From NCBI GenBank assembly GCA_002753225.1, contig PDZS01000005.1:62001-126000 (forward strand): 64,000 bases of DNA, in the 5' to 3' direction. Below, piece by piece: positions 46,416 to 55,573 of the stretch. How positions within the stretch are numbered: position 1 is the first letter of the stretch; every line of letters starts with the position of its first letter. Source of the stretch: Deltaproteobacteria bacterium YD0425bin51 (GTDB taxonomy: Bacteria > Desulfobacterota > Desulfobacteria > Desulfobacterales > YD0425bin51). The position numbers and the translations under genes are program-made. Below the pieces are notes generated by a model, which was not told the DNA's origin, made no database searches, and was given only the letters and a program-made list of their open reading frames with translations.

Positions 46416-48419
46416 TTAACATCCCGCACTCTTTTTTTTAGGTAATTGTGGTTTAATATCTGGAATTGGTTCTTGAACCTTAGGGATTGGAGCTTGTAAC
46501 AAAGGCGAAGTTGATTTGGGTAAAGTCGGGATAGTTCCTATTTTTTCAAGGCTTTCTGACCAATAGGATTCAAGACCTCCATATAAAACTTTAATCTGGC
46601 GCTGAGTTTTCTGAGATAGAATTCCTGCAAGAATCATGGCTATGGATCCATCCCGATCTACAATTATCAAAGGGATAGTACCTGCAAGATAAACAGGGTT
46701 ATCAATTAAATCGGCTATATCTATATTTTTTGAGCCTGGCAGACTGTAATCCTTGAAATATTCTGCAGGTCTGATATCAGCAATTTCAAATGTGCCGGGA
46801 AGATCCATAAGCAGGTGTTTAAGTTCAGAGGCTGAAATCCTTTCAGGTAACTTGACCAGCTTCTGGGGGGTTGATATTGCAGCAATATCCTTAGTAGCTT
46901 TTGCAGCTTCAAACATGGGAAATCCTGCTTTAATCCATGCATCGCTCCCACCTTCAAGGTTGCGGGGCTTTTTAAATCCCTGACGTTCTAAAATTCCAGC
47001 TGCCATGCTGGAGCGATATGCAGAATTACAAACTGTTACAACTGGTTCTGCAGAATCCAGCTGTATAGATAGTTCCGCAAGATGGTTGAGAGGCAGATTC
47101 AGAACCGAACCGATTCGTAATGCCGTCCACTCTGCCGGAAGTCTGACATCAACAATAACTGGCGCTTCACCTTTTTCCATTGAAGTATAAAGTTCCATTG
47201 GAGAAATAGGTTCTCCTGAAATTAGCTTTAAATTAGCTTTTTTCCATGATTCAAGGGTAATAATACCAGCTTTATATCCCACTCTGTTCAGACGGAATAA
47301 GGCCTCTTTAAGTTCCTGAGAGTTTCCACATATCACAAGTTCAGAATCCCATGGCACCATAATCCCTGTCCATGTTTCTAATCGTCCACGAAGCCCTATA
47401 TTAACAGAATTTGGAATATGACTTTCCGCATATAATTTGGCATCCCTTAAATCCAATACATAATATTTTTTAATATCTGTCAGATTCATATTGGGTTGAA
47501 CTTCTTCTTGAATAGGTGCATTCCATTCTATAAGAGGAGGGCCACTCTGATTAAGTTTTGCATTATGTTTAAAATACTGCGGAGCTTCAGGAAGTCCCTC
47601 CAGCAGTGCAGCAATAAATTCATTTCGTTTGGTGTATTTAAAGTATGAATTGGAAACTTTTTCTTTACCAATGGTGGAAAAAGGTTCATCACTTAAATGT
47701 GCTCCACATAATGAACCAGCTCCATGAGCTGGAAAAAATTTGACAGAATCATTTAATTTGGAAAGTTTCTTTGTCCATGAATCAAACATAGCAGAAGCCA
47801 GCCATGCTGCAGAAGTAGCACCTCCCATTAAATCCGGACGCCCTACACTCCCTACAAACAAAACATCGCCAGTAAACATCATTTCAGGTACGTCCGGTTT
47901 ATCTTTGGCATAAACAAGAGCACACATTCCATCTGGTGTATGGCCAGGCGTATCAATAAATTTAATTAATGCTTTGCCAATTTTAAGGGTCGAGCCGTCT
48001 TCCAGAGGTTCAATTTTATACTCTGCACCACTTTTTTTACTTTGATAAATTTGGCATTTAAGGGAATTAACCATTTCTGTATGACCAGCAACAAAATCTG
48101 CATGGGAATGAGTTAAATAAACCCCTTTTATTGTAATATTTTCTTTTTTTGCCGTATCAAGATAGGTAGATATATCTCTCACAGGATCTACCATTAAGGC
48201 TTCACCATCACTGATTAAGAGATATGAATACACAGATAATACCGGTAGATTGAATTGAATTACTTTAAATCCAGGAAATGAATATGTTCCAGAAATTGAA
48301 TGGAATGCGGAATCCATACCATGTGAGGCAGATTCTGAATCTTTAATATCTGCCGCGCATAAAATCGAAACTATTGCAAAACAGTTCAATAGAATTGCCA
48401 AATATTTAATGTATCTCAT
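46416..48419 (-). CDS. Secreted metallo-beta-lactamase / triple rhodanese-like protein
   Basis: The 667-residue protein (from ATG 48419, AAGGA 8 bases upstream; ATG 48428 also possible) has a signal peptide ending near SILCA. A persulfide-dioxygenase-like MBL domain (about 45-270) carries THSHADFVAGH and DTPGHTPDG. Three rhodanese-like repeats follow: VLDLRDAKLYAESHIP; VIVDVRLPAEW with the active loop VCNSAYRSS; and IADIRPAEYF, whose loop reads VDRDGS without Cys. The tail is Pro-rich and ends KKSAGC. It probably handles persulfide or thiosulfate sulfur in the periplasm for the YeeE pair. Confidence 0.85.
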   Translation of the reverse strand: MRYIKYLAILLNCFAIVSILCAADIKDSESASHGMDSAFHSISGTYSFPGFKVIQFNLPVLSVYSYLLISDGEALMVDPVRDISTYLDTAKKENITIKGVYLTHSHADFVAGHTEMVNSLKCQIYQSKKSGAEYKIEPLEDGSTLKIGKALIKFIDTPGHTPDGMCALVYAKDKPDVPEMMFTGDVLFVGSVGRPDLMGGATSAAWLASAMFDSWTKKLSKLNDSVKFFPAHGAGSLCGAHLSDEPFSTIGKEKVSNSYFKYTKRNEFIAALLEGLPEAPQYFKHNAKLNQSGPPLIEWNAPIQEEVQPNMNLTDIKKYYVLDLRDAKLYAESHIPNSVNIGLRGRLETWTGIMVPWDSELVICGNSQELKEALFRLNRVGYKAGIITLESWKKANLKLISGEPISPMELYTSMEKGEAPVIVDVRLPAEWTALRIGSVLNLPLNHLAELSIQLDSAEPVVTVCNSAYRSSMAAGILERQGFKKPRNLEGGSDAWIKAGFPMFEAAKATKDIAAISTPQKLVKLPERISASELKHLLMDLPGTFEIADIRPAEYFKDYSLPGSKNIDIADLIDNPVYLAGTIPLIIVDRDGSIAMILAGILSQKTQRQIKVLYGGLESYWSESLEKIGTIPTLPKSTSPLLQAPIPKVQEPIPDIKPQLPKKKSAGC

Positions 48420-48433
48420 AATTTTCATCCTTC

Positions 48434-48592
48434 TTACAGTTTTTGTTCCTCTTTTTCACAAATACAATCTTTATCATCACACTGCTTGCAGAGATAGACA
48501 TCAGATTTTTTATCGAATATTATTTTTTTGCCTACCCGATAAAAGATAAATGCAGCTAACATCAGTGCCAGAGAATATAATATAAATGACAT
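48434..48592 (-). CDS. 52-residue Cys-rich single-helix membrane protein
   Basis: A short ORF with AGGAG 9 bases before its ATG. It has one N-terminal hydrophobic helix (MSFILYSLALMLAAFIFYRV), a basic patch GKK and a soluble tail with four Cys: YLCKQCDDKDCICEKEEQ. It ends 14 bases before the start of the MBL-rhodanese gene and follows ftsH, on the same strand. Four closely spaced Cys could bind a metal or carry sulfane sulfur. I recognise no family; similarity to FeoB-associated Cys-rich membrane proteins is only in general design. Confidence 0.65.
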   Translation of the reverse strand: MSFILYSLALMLAAFIFYRVGKKIIFDKKSDVYLCKQCDDKDCICEKEEQKL

Positions 48593-48647
48593 TATAATGT
48601 ACTCCTTTCTTAAATAATAACTTAATTTTCTAATTTCTATTCTTCAT

Positions 48648-50510
48648 TTATTCCTTACTGCAACAAGCTATTGATGGAGTAAAATCTGTAGATGCTGGTT
48701 TTAAGGCTTGAAAAAGTCCTTCCAGATCCCCAGCATCAAGGGTTTCCTTTTTTAAAAGGAGTCGTGCACTTTCTTCAAGAACGCTTCGATTTTCAGTTAG
48801 GATAGATACAGATCGGTCAAATGCTGTAAGAACGAGTCTTCGTATGGCGCAATCAATTTCCCGTGCTGTTTCGTCTCCATAAAGTCGCTGACGCAAGGGT
48901 TCACCAGTCGGTCCCAGAAAGGAGCGTTGGTCGGTTTCAAAGGCTACATGACCAAGCTGCGGCTCCATAGCATAGCGGGTTACCATACTTCGGGCTATGT
49001 CAGAGATCTTCGTCAAATCATCCGCTGCACCTGTTGAAAAATGAGTAAAGACAACATGTTCTGCGGCACGTCCCCCCATGAGCACTACCATTCTGTTTTC
49101 CAGTTCTTCCCGAGTCATCAGATACCTATCTTCAGTGGGTCTTTGGATGGTATAACCTAGGGCGCCTATACCTCTGGGGATTATGGAAACCTTGTGCACT
49201 GGGTCTGCACCTGTAACTGCTGCCGCAGCAATTGCATGTCCCATCTCATGATAGGCAACGATTTCGCGTTCACGGGAATTCAAGAGACGGTTCTTACGTT
49301 CAAGTCCGGCTACAATACGCTCCACACCTGTATTGAAATCAGCAAGGGATATTCCTTTCCCACCCCGGCGTGTGGCAGCGAGAGCAGCTTCGTTAACAAG
49401 ATTGGATAAATCTGCACCGCTGAAGCCAGGTGTTAGAGCTGCAACCTGTTCCAGGTCAGTATCTGGTTCTAGCATTACCTTATGGACGTGCACTTTCAGT
49501 ATGGCTAAACGGCCTTGCTTATCCGGCCGGTCAACTAGTATCTGGCGATCAAAACGTCCGGCCCTTAAAAGAGCAGGGTCTAGAACTTCAGGCCTATTGG
49601 TCGCAGCCAGCAGTACAATCCCGCTCATAGAGTCAAATCCATCCATCTCCACAAGCAGCTGGTTTAGAGTCTGCTCTTTTTCGTCATGGCCCCCTGCAAA
49701 AGGGGATGATCCCCTTGCTCTTCCCATGGCATCGAGTTCGTCAATGAAAATGATGGCAGGCGCTTTTAGCCGTGCCTGTTCAAAAAGATCCCGGACTCTG
49801 GCAGCACCAACCCCCACAAACATCTCCACAAAGTCAGAACCTGAAATTGAAAAAAACGGAACCCCGGCCTCACCTGCTACAGCCTTTGCCAAAAGAGTCT
49901 TGCCCGTTCCCGGCGGCCCCACCAGCAAAACCCCTTTAGGCATCCGCGCTCCCAGACGGCTATAATGTTCAGGATTTTTTAGGAAATCAACGGTTTCTGT
50001 AAGTTCAGCTTTGGCTTCATCAACACCTGCAATATCTGCAAAGGTGATTTTTGTGTCGTTCTCAACATAGACCTTGGCCTTGCTTTTGCCTATGGACATG
50101 AACGCACCGCCGGCACCAAGATGGCTAGACATTCGGCGCATGATAAGAAACCAGATCCCGAAAAAAAATAGTGTAGGAAGGATCCATGACAGTAATGTTG
50201 TGAAAAAAGTACTTTCCACATGGCCTGAAAATTTCACATCATGTTTTAAAAGCTCCTCTGCAAGGCCGCTTTCCACCCGTGTGGTACGAAAGTACTTCTT
50301 GTTGGGCTTTTCCGGAACCTTTAATTCACCGCGGATCTCGTCGGCTGTGATAATAATCTCTTTAACCTTACCCTCGCGAACTAGCTTCTGGAACTCGCTG
50401 TAGGCCAGAGGTGTTATTGACCGGTAACCCACCCAGAGATCATGTAGGATAATTACGCCCATCATTGCCATGAAGGCGTAGAACACATTAAAACGTGTTG
50501 TATTTTGCAT
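48648..50510 (-). CDS. ftsH: FtsH-type ATP-dependent zinc protease
   Basis: Membrane AAA+ protease of 620 residues. It has two transmembrane helices (about 8-28 and 105-125), Walker A GPPGTGKT (198-205), Walker [13 protein letters not shown] and the second-region SRH. The zinc site is HEMGH (about 429-433) with the third ligand in the GGRAAEH region. The C-terminus ends in an unusual CCSKE. Its DNA is clearly richer in G+C than its surroundings (one 60-base line at 49321 has 33 G/C, against about 20 in typical lines). This suggests transfer. It heads the sulfur-related gene group. AGGAGG precedes the ATG. Confidence 0.95.
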   Translation of the reverse strand: MQNTTRFNVFYAFMAMMGVIILHDLWVGYRSITPLAYSEFQKLVREGKVKEIIITADEIRGELKVPEKPNKKYFRTTRVESGLAEELLKHDVKFSGHVESTFFTTLLSWILPTLFFFGIWFLIMRRMSSHLGAGGAFMSIGKSKAKVYVENDTKITFADIAGVDEAKAELTETVDFLKNPEHYSRLGARMPKGVLLVGPPGTGKTLLAKAVAGEAGVPFFSISGSDFVEMFVGVGAARVRDLFEQARLKAPAIIFIDELDAMGRARGSSPFAGGHDEKEQTLNQLLVEMDGFDSMSGIVLLAATNRPEVLDPALLRAGRFDRQILVDRPDKQGRLAILKVHVHKVMLEPDTDLEQVAALTPGFSGADLSNLVNEAALAATRRGGKGISLADFNTGVERIVAGLERKNRLLNSREREIVAYHEMGHAIAAAAVTGADPVHKVSIIPRGIGALGYTIQRPTEDRYLMTREELENRMVVLMGGRAAEHVVFTHFSTGAADDLTKISDIARSMVTRYAMEPQLGHVAFETDQRSFLGPTGEPLRQRLYGDETAREIDCAIRRLVLTAFDRSVSILTENRSVLEESARLLLKKETLDAGDLEGLFQALKPASTDFTPSIACCSKE

Positions 50511-50612
50511 ACGAAAATTCCTCCTGCTTTATATCGATGGTTGTCTTTTGCAAGCTAGCTTGAAAATATAAACCCAAAATTAATTTTAAAGTTAGATCGG
50601 GATTGCTGCTAA

Positions 50613-50768
50613 CTAAATCATTACTGCAGCCATTATCAATTCTGATAATTTATATTTCTTATTTTTACGGCAATCCTCTATCTCTAGTATTTTATCAAAT
50701 AAATTTGGAAAATAATCTTGAATGGTCTTAAAAAGCTTAATTATCTTTTTTACTTTAAATTTCTCCAA
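50613..50768 (-). pseudogene. Transposase N-terminal fragment
   Basis: A 51-codon frame from TTG 50768 to TAG 50613 encodes KIIKLFKTIQDYFPNLFDKI and then IEDCRKNKKYKLSELIMAAV. This resembles the N-terminus of transposases of the IS4/IS5-like group (a D-x-RK-x-x-x-YxxxEllm pattern). It breaks off after about 50 residues and no catalytic DDE part follows. It is probably an insertion-sequence relic at the border between the ftsH group and the VIT/VWA operon. The 279-base gap holds nothing else I can name. Confidence 0.55.
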
Positions 50769-50789
50769 AACTTATTTTATGCGTAGGCT

Positions 50790-53078
50790 CTATATAGAAA
50801 ATTCAATTAATCCATCTTTGCCATCTTTTGAGCCTTTAAACTGCCAAGTTTTTATTTCTTTTATAATGCAAGACTCCAAACCTTTCTCTAAAGAACCAGA
50901 AGATTTGATTTGTACTTTTTTGACTTTGCCCAAAGGATCTGTAGAAATTAGGATAGTTATTATATCATATGGGACTTTCTTTTTACAAAATTCAATTTTA
51001 TCAATACTCTCTTCTATAAATTTTTTTACTGATTCTTTTTCCAAATTATTTGATATATTGAATTTGTCTATATTTATTATGCTAACATCCCTTTCTTCTT
51101 TTGAATCTTTTAAAGGTTCTTTCATAATTTCAAGAGATTCTTTATGAGGAGCCATAGACATTAAAGGGGCAGAAGGGCTAAACTGTTTTTTCATTGCTCC
51201 TCCTACAGCAGAATCTGAAACCCCTTCAGGCATAGGGAGAGGCTGGTTTACAGTAGTCAGCTTTCCATCTTTACGGCGCACTTCGCTATCAATTGCTATA
51301 AAAGAAGTATATTGGGTCAGCAAACTATAAGACAAGCCTAAATTTGTAACTTCTTTTATCTGATTTTCATCTCCAAAAAGAGTATTGTAATCAGAAAGGA
51401 GTGCTATTTTATATCTTGCCCAGAGATATTTAAGCGCCAAATTTATATCCATAGGTTTAACTTGACTTACATCAATGGTTGTTTGGTAATCTTTGTCTCC
51501 TGCAATACCCTTTAGAGTAATTTTGCCGGTCACGTCCCCCCTCCATTTACCAAAAACAATAACAGGTCTATTGGCAAGAACATCGGGAACATTAGGCGGT
51601 TCGACATCATAGACATCAAATTTTCCAAAATATATTTTCCCATGAGTAAGTAGAGGGAACTGAATATACTTTCTGAATTTATCGGCTTTTACTTGAGCTT
51701 CTTCTGGTTTTGTAATTATAAAAGGCTCTCCCATTCCAACTCTTGCTATTCCTTCTATAAGATATCTATTTACAGAAGTTCCAATTCCAAAAGCAAACAT
51801 ATTAGCGTTAGATAGATTTTGACGTATAAGATCAAAAGCTTCTCTTTCAACACTAACATATCCATCTGTTACAATTACAATAGTTCTTGAATATTGTCTG
51901 TTTGTTTTAAGGGATAAGGCATTTTTTAAAGCTGGTAAAAGTTCTGTTCCTCCTCCTCCTTGCTGGTTATCTATAACTTGAATAGCTTTATTTATGTTTT
52001 CTGAATTTGCTGGCAGAGATTCTTCTGATAAGAAATTTGATCCTCCTGAAAATAAAAGCACATTAAACTTATCATTGGGGCGCAAGTTTGAAATAAGATC
52101 TTTTAGAAGTTTTTTTGATATATCTAAAGGGAAACCATGCATTGAACCTGAAACATCAACTATAAATATATATTCACGACCAGGTATTTGAGCCTTATCT
52201 ATACGTTCTTGAGGCTGTACCATTAGCAGGAAAAAGTTTTCTTTCTCACCTTTATATAAAAGCAATCCTGTTTCAATTTTCCCCCCAGATAATCGGTATT
52301 TTAAAATATAATCTTTGTTCCCACTAATTTTATCTTTTGGTTCTAACTTAACCTCAGCAATAGATGAATTTATAAAATTTACGTTTACTTTATGTGATGT
52401 ACTTGTAACATCTGAGATAGGAATGCTTCCAGAAATTTTTACTGATATATCAAATGTATATGATGGGGTTTCTCCTTGGTGAAGGTAAGGATTTTTTGTC
52501 CATTTTTCAGAAGGAGGGTTAGATGCTTCTTTTTTATTTGAATATCTTGGTCCAACAACAGTTGGGTATGCAAATTCATAAATGCCGTCTTCTGGAATTA
52601 AAAGTTCAGTGTAGCTCATTTCTACTTTTATTGTATCTCCAGGAAGGATATTTGCTACATTCATCTGGAAAACGTTTGGCCTCTCCTGTTCTAAAAGGGA
52701 TGCGCTTTTCCCTTCATTTTTGGCTTTTTCGTAATCTTCTCTCGCTTTTTTTCGTTCTTCTATTTTAGCAACTATTGTGCGTTGTCCAATTGTCATTTTC
52801 ATTCCATAAACAGCAGCTCTTGTTGATGCTGGGAATATATAAATTGCCTCCAGAGTATTTTTTCCTTCATTTTTATATACCTGCACTACCTTTATATCTG
52901 CAATTACTCCTGCAATATTTACTGAAGCAGAAGTGGATTTAAGAGGCAATTGATCAACTGCGGGATTATCGCTTTTTACAAAAAAGTATGGTGAAAGAGT
53001 TTTATCCTCAGAATCTTCAGCAATTGCATCAAATGATAAAAAAAATATTGCTGCAAATAAAATAGCTATGTTTTTCAT
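50790..53078 (-). CDS. Secreted VIT / von Willebrand A domain protein
   Basis: The 762-residue protein starts at ATG 53078, AGGAGG 6 bases upstream. It has a signal peptide (MKNIAILFAAIFFLSFDAIA), a VIT domain (about 25-160, FPASTRAAVYGMKMTIG) and a VWA domain (about 300-470) with an intact MIDAS motif DVSGSMHG. The C-terminal 100 residues look like a TonB-C/energy-transducer-type fold (ILISTDPLGKVKKVQIKSSG, TWQFKG). It probably works in the periplasm or on the outer membrane as an adhesion or assembly factor. Its start overlaps the upstream stop (ATGA), so it is coupled to the sugar operon. Confidence 0.85.
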   Translation of the reverse strand: MKNIAILFAAIFFLSFDAIAEDSEDKTLSPYFFVKSDNPAVDQLPLKSTSASVNIAGVIADIKVVQVYKNEGKNTLEAIYIFPASTRAAVYGMKMTIGQRTIVAKIEERKKAREDYEKAKNEGKSASLLEQERPNVFQMNVANILPGDTIKVEMSYTELLIPEDGIYEFAYPTVVGPRYSNKKEASNPPSEKWTKNPYLHQGETPSYTFDISVKISGSIPISDVTSTSHKVNVNFINSSIAEVKLEPKDKISGNKDYILKYRLSGGKIETGLLLYKGEKENFFLLMVQPQERIDKAQIPGREYIFIVDVSGSMHGFPLDISKKLLKDLISNLRPNDKFNVLLFSGGSNFLSEESLPANSENINKAIQVIDNQQGGGGTELLPALKNALSLKTNRQYSRTIVIVTDGYVSVEREAFDLIRQNLSNANMFAFGIGTSVNRYLIEGIARVGMGEPFIITKPEEAQVKADKFRKYIQFPLLTHGKIYFGKFDVYDVEPPNVPDVLANRPVIVFGKWRGDVTGKITLKGIAGDKDYQTTIDVSQVKPMDINLALKYLWARYKIALLSDYNTLFGDENQIKEVTNLGLSYSLLTQYTSFIAIDSEVRRKDGKLTTVNQPLPMPEGVSDSAVGGAMKKQFSPSAPLMSMAPHKESLEIMKEPLKDSKEERDVSIINIDKFNISNNLEKESVKKFIEESIDKIEFCKKKVPYDIITILISTDPLGKVKKVQIKSSGSLEKGLESCIIKEIKTWQFKGSKDGKDGLIEFSI

Positions 53079-54043
53079 AATGTTTCCTCCTGGTTTAAAG
53101 CTGTCCATAAGCTAGGGATTGTTTCAGAATGTTTTCCTTGAATATAAAAGCTTTCGCCAAGACCTGCAATAGTTCTTACAAGCATTGTTTTCCAAGGTCT
53201 AAAGTAATAAAAAGGATTTTCCATACAAGGCTCTATGTTATAATTTTTAGGAAGCATGTGAAGATCACAAACTAAAGTTGTAAAATTTGATATGTTTTTT
53301 CCATCTTGCTTAGCTACATTTCTTGCCATTGAAAGGGCTTTAAGGTAGACTTCAGGAGCCATTACTGCGCTTCCAAAATTCATTATAACACCATTTTCAA
53401 GGGACTTTAATACTTGAGCAAACCTTAAAAAATCTATATAGCTAGTTTTACCATATGCTCCGCCATCGCAATTTGGAAGTTCATGAACTATATCATACCC
53501 AATTCCCACATGAACAGTTATTGGAATTCGCATTTGGTATGCAGCAGCAAATATGCTTATTTCATGGTAAGGGAATTCCTCTTCGTAAATCACTTTTCCA
53601 ATTGCCTCCCCTAAACCCATATCTTTGTCAGAGGCATCTTTAACAATATCATTAATTCTTCCTGTCTCTTTCCAAAGCCCAAATTTTCCATCTTTAATAT
53701 ATTCTGCTACACTTTCTGTAGTTGCTCCAATCAGCGCAAATTCAAAGTCATGGATTACGCTGGCACCATTTGTGGCAATACAGGAGATATGACCTTTTTT
53801 CATCATATCTATCAAATATTTTTGAACTCCTCCTCTTATAACATGTGCTCCCATCATTAAAACAACAGAGGAATTAGTTTCAATTGATGATTTAATTTTT
53901 GAAGCTATCTTTAAAAAGACTGGATTTGAAGGTGTAACTTTTTTTAGCTCTAATATGTTTTTTAGATCTAAATTATGGCAGCGTTTTTTTAATGGCTCGA
54001 CTTTTAAAAGCGAGCGATCAAATTTTTCAAATTTTTTTTCCAT
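53075..54043 (-). CDS. Deoxyhypusine-synthase-like protein of unknown function
   Basis: The 322-residue protein has an NAD-binding-type pattern: MMGAHVIRGGVQKYLIDMM (about 83-101), then CIATNGASVIHDFEFALIG. This resembles the deoxyhypusine synthase fold. Bacteria lack eIF5A, so hypusine formation can be ruled out; some bacterial relatives make homospermidine, others are unstudied. Here the ATG follows the stop of the heptose-type fusion gene directly. The next gene is a VIT/VWA protein, so a role in cell-surface sugar or envelope work is possible. No signal peptide or membrane helix. Confidence 0.5.
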   Translation of the reverse strand: MEKKFEKFDRSLLKVEPLKKRCHNLDLKNILELKKVTPSNPVFLKIASKIKSSIETNSSVVLMMGAHVIRGGVQKYLIDMMKKGHISCIATNGASVIHDFEFALIGATTESVAEYIKDGKFGLWKETGRINDIVKDASDKDMGLGEAIGKVIYEEEFPYHEISIFAAAYQMRIPITVHVGIGYDIVHELPNCDGGAYGKTSYIDFLRFAQVLKSLENGVIMNFGSAVMAPEVYLKALSMARNVAKQDGKNISNFTTLVCDLHMLPKNYNIEPCMENPFYYFRPWKTMLVRTIAGLGESFYIQGKHSETIPSLWTALNQEETL

Positions 54044-55573
54044 TTATTTTAGTAAAGATACAATATATTTTTTTACACTCAACTTATCTATAGATTTTTT
54101 ATTGCCTATTATTTCTACTGCAAGAGCGCCTACAACATTTCCAATAAAACATAAAATTTCATTTGGAACCTTTTGAGATGAAGCCAGTGATGCTACAGAT
54201 AAAAAGGCGTCTCCTGCTCCAACCCTATCTACGACTTTCTGGGCAAAAGCAGGCACATGAACAAATTCTCCATATTTATCACAAATTGCGCAGCCATTCC
54301 TTCCACGAGTTACAACGAATTGATAACAGCCTAATTTATTTCTAATATTCATCATTTCCTGGCGTAAATTTATATTCTGGGTACGCATCTCAAGCATAAG
54401 TTCATGCTCAGCTATACAGGCATAGTCTGCTCTTGAGTAACGGGAAATGGTATGAAAACCACGATTCCCAGCATTCGCCTGTGTATTTACAGATAAAAAA
54501 GGAGAATATGTTTCAAGAAAAGAAACCATATCCTTGCTTATTGCTCCATGTCCAAAGTCGGCTGCAATAACCAGATCATAATTTGAAATTTCATTTTTAA
54601 TATAGTTTTGTAGTTCAATATCTTTTTCTTTAGGCAGTCCAGTGTCATCCATGACATAAACTTCAAAAAGCTTGTTAAAAGAATAACCATCGATAAAACG
54701 TCTTTTAACAATAGTTGGTGAATTTGGCTGTGTTGCAAATTTAAAAGAAATGGTAGATTTAAGTTGAGATTTGATAAAATCCTCATAGCTATCTCTTTCA
54801 CCTAAAACAGTAACAAGCTTAACTGATTTAGCAAAATTTGCGACATGATTTGCTACAGCAATAACTCCTCCTGCAAATATATCATGTGAATTATATTTTA
54901 CAACAAGAGCAGGATCTTTAGATGATATTCCAATAGCTTTACAATATTGATAGTCATCTATAATAGTATCACCAATAACTAGAACATTAAGGTTTGCCAT
55001 TTTATCTAAAATTTGTAGAATTTCATCAAGATTATATCTGCTTCTGAAGAGTTCTAAATAATTATTTATTTCTTCTGGAAGTTTTGAAAGATAACGATTG
55101 ATTAAATTTGAAGAGCTGAAAACTATGTCTTCAGTAAAAGCAAGTGTTGCTCCAATATCTTTTACAACCTGCTCTTCTTTTGCAATTTTACCTGTCATAT
55201 CAGAGCTTATATTTTTAAACTCTGAACCTTTCACATAAAAATGTGGCCTAATTAATCTTAAAGTTTCTTCAGCAGTAGCCCAAGGATTTATCGCAACATA
55301 ATCAATAATAGAAAGGGATGCAATTGCTTCAGCTCTTAATGTTTCATCAAATGCTGGTCTATGAGGGCCTTTATCAACATAGATGTCAGAAGTAATAGTT
55401 ACGATCAGTACATCACCCATTTTACGAGCTTGCTCAAAATATCTGATATGACCAATATGAAGTAGATCAAATACTCCATGGCAATGAACTATTTTTTTCC
55501 CTTCTAGTCTCTTTTGGTTTGATATGAGTTGTAATTCGTCTATGGTTTTGATTTTATCAGTATTACTTATCAT
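54044..55573 (-). CDS. Cytidylyltransferase-PfkB kinase fusion (HldE-like, reversed order)
   Basis: The 509-residue protein has an N-terminal cytidylyltransferase domain (about 25-165, GVFDLLHIGH at 33-42, then ISSDMTGKIAKEE) and a C-terminal PfkB/ribokinase domain (about 205-505, VLVIGDTIIDDY, VDRVGAGDAFLS with catalytic Asp near 454). HldE of ADP-heptose synthesis has the same two domains in the opposite order. It likely phosphorylates and nucleotidyl-activates a heptose or similar sugar. It overlaps the NeuA-like gene by 11 bases and touches the next start. The kinase Asn/Asp residues look intact. Confidence 0.85.
   Translation of the reverse strand: MISNTDKIKTIDELQLISNQKRLEGKKIVHCHGVFDLLHIGHIRYFEQARKMGDVLIVTITSDIYVDKGPHRPAFDETLRAEAIASLSIIDYVAINPWATAEETLRLIRPHFYVKGSEFKNISSDMTGKIAKEEQVVKDIGATLAFTEDIVFSSSNLINRYLSKLPEEINNYLELFRSRYNLDEILQILDKMANLNVLVIGDTIIDDYQYCKAIGISSKDPALVVKYNSHDIFAGGVIAVANHVANFAKSVKLVTVLGERDSYEDFIKSQLKSTISFKFATQPNSPTIVKRRFIDGYSFNKLFEVYVMDDTGLPKEKDIELQNYIKNEISNYDLVIAADFGHGAISKDMVSFLETYSPFLSVNTQANAGNRGFHTISRYSRADYACIAEHELMLEMRTQNINLRQEMMNIRNKLGCYQFVVTRGRNGCAICDKYGEFVHVPAFAQKVVDRVGAGDAFLSVASLASSQKVPNEILCFIGNVVGALAVEIIGNKKSIDKLSVKKYIVSLLK

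Noticed and set aside
49333..49965. 210-codon open frame on the plus strand
   Set aside because: It lies wholly antisense to ftsH in GC-rich DNA, has low-complexity Ser/Arg/Pro content and no ribosome binding site or family match.
53075..54043. True deoxyhypusine synthase
   Set aside because: The eIF5A substrate does not exist in bacteria, and the similarity is limited to the nucleotide-binding pattern.
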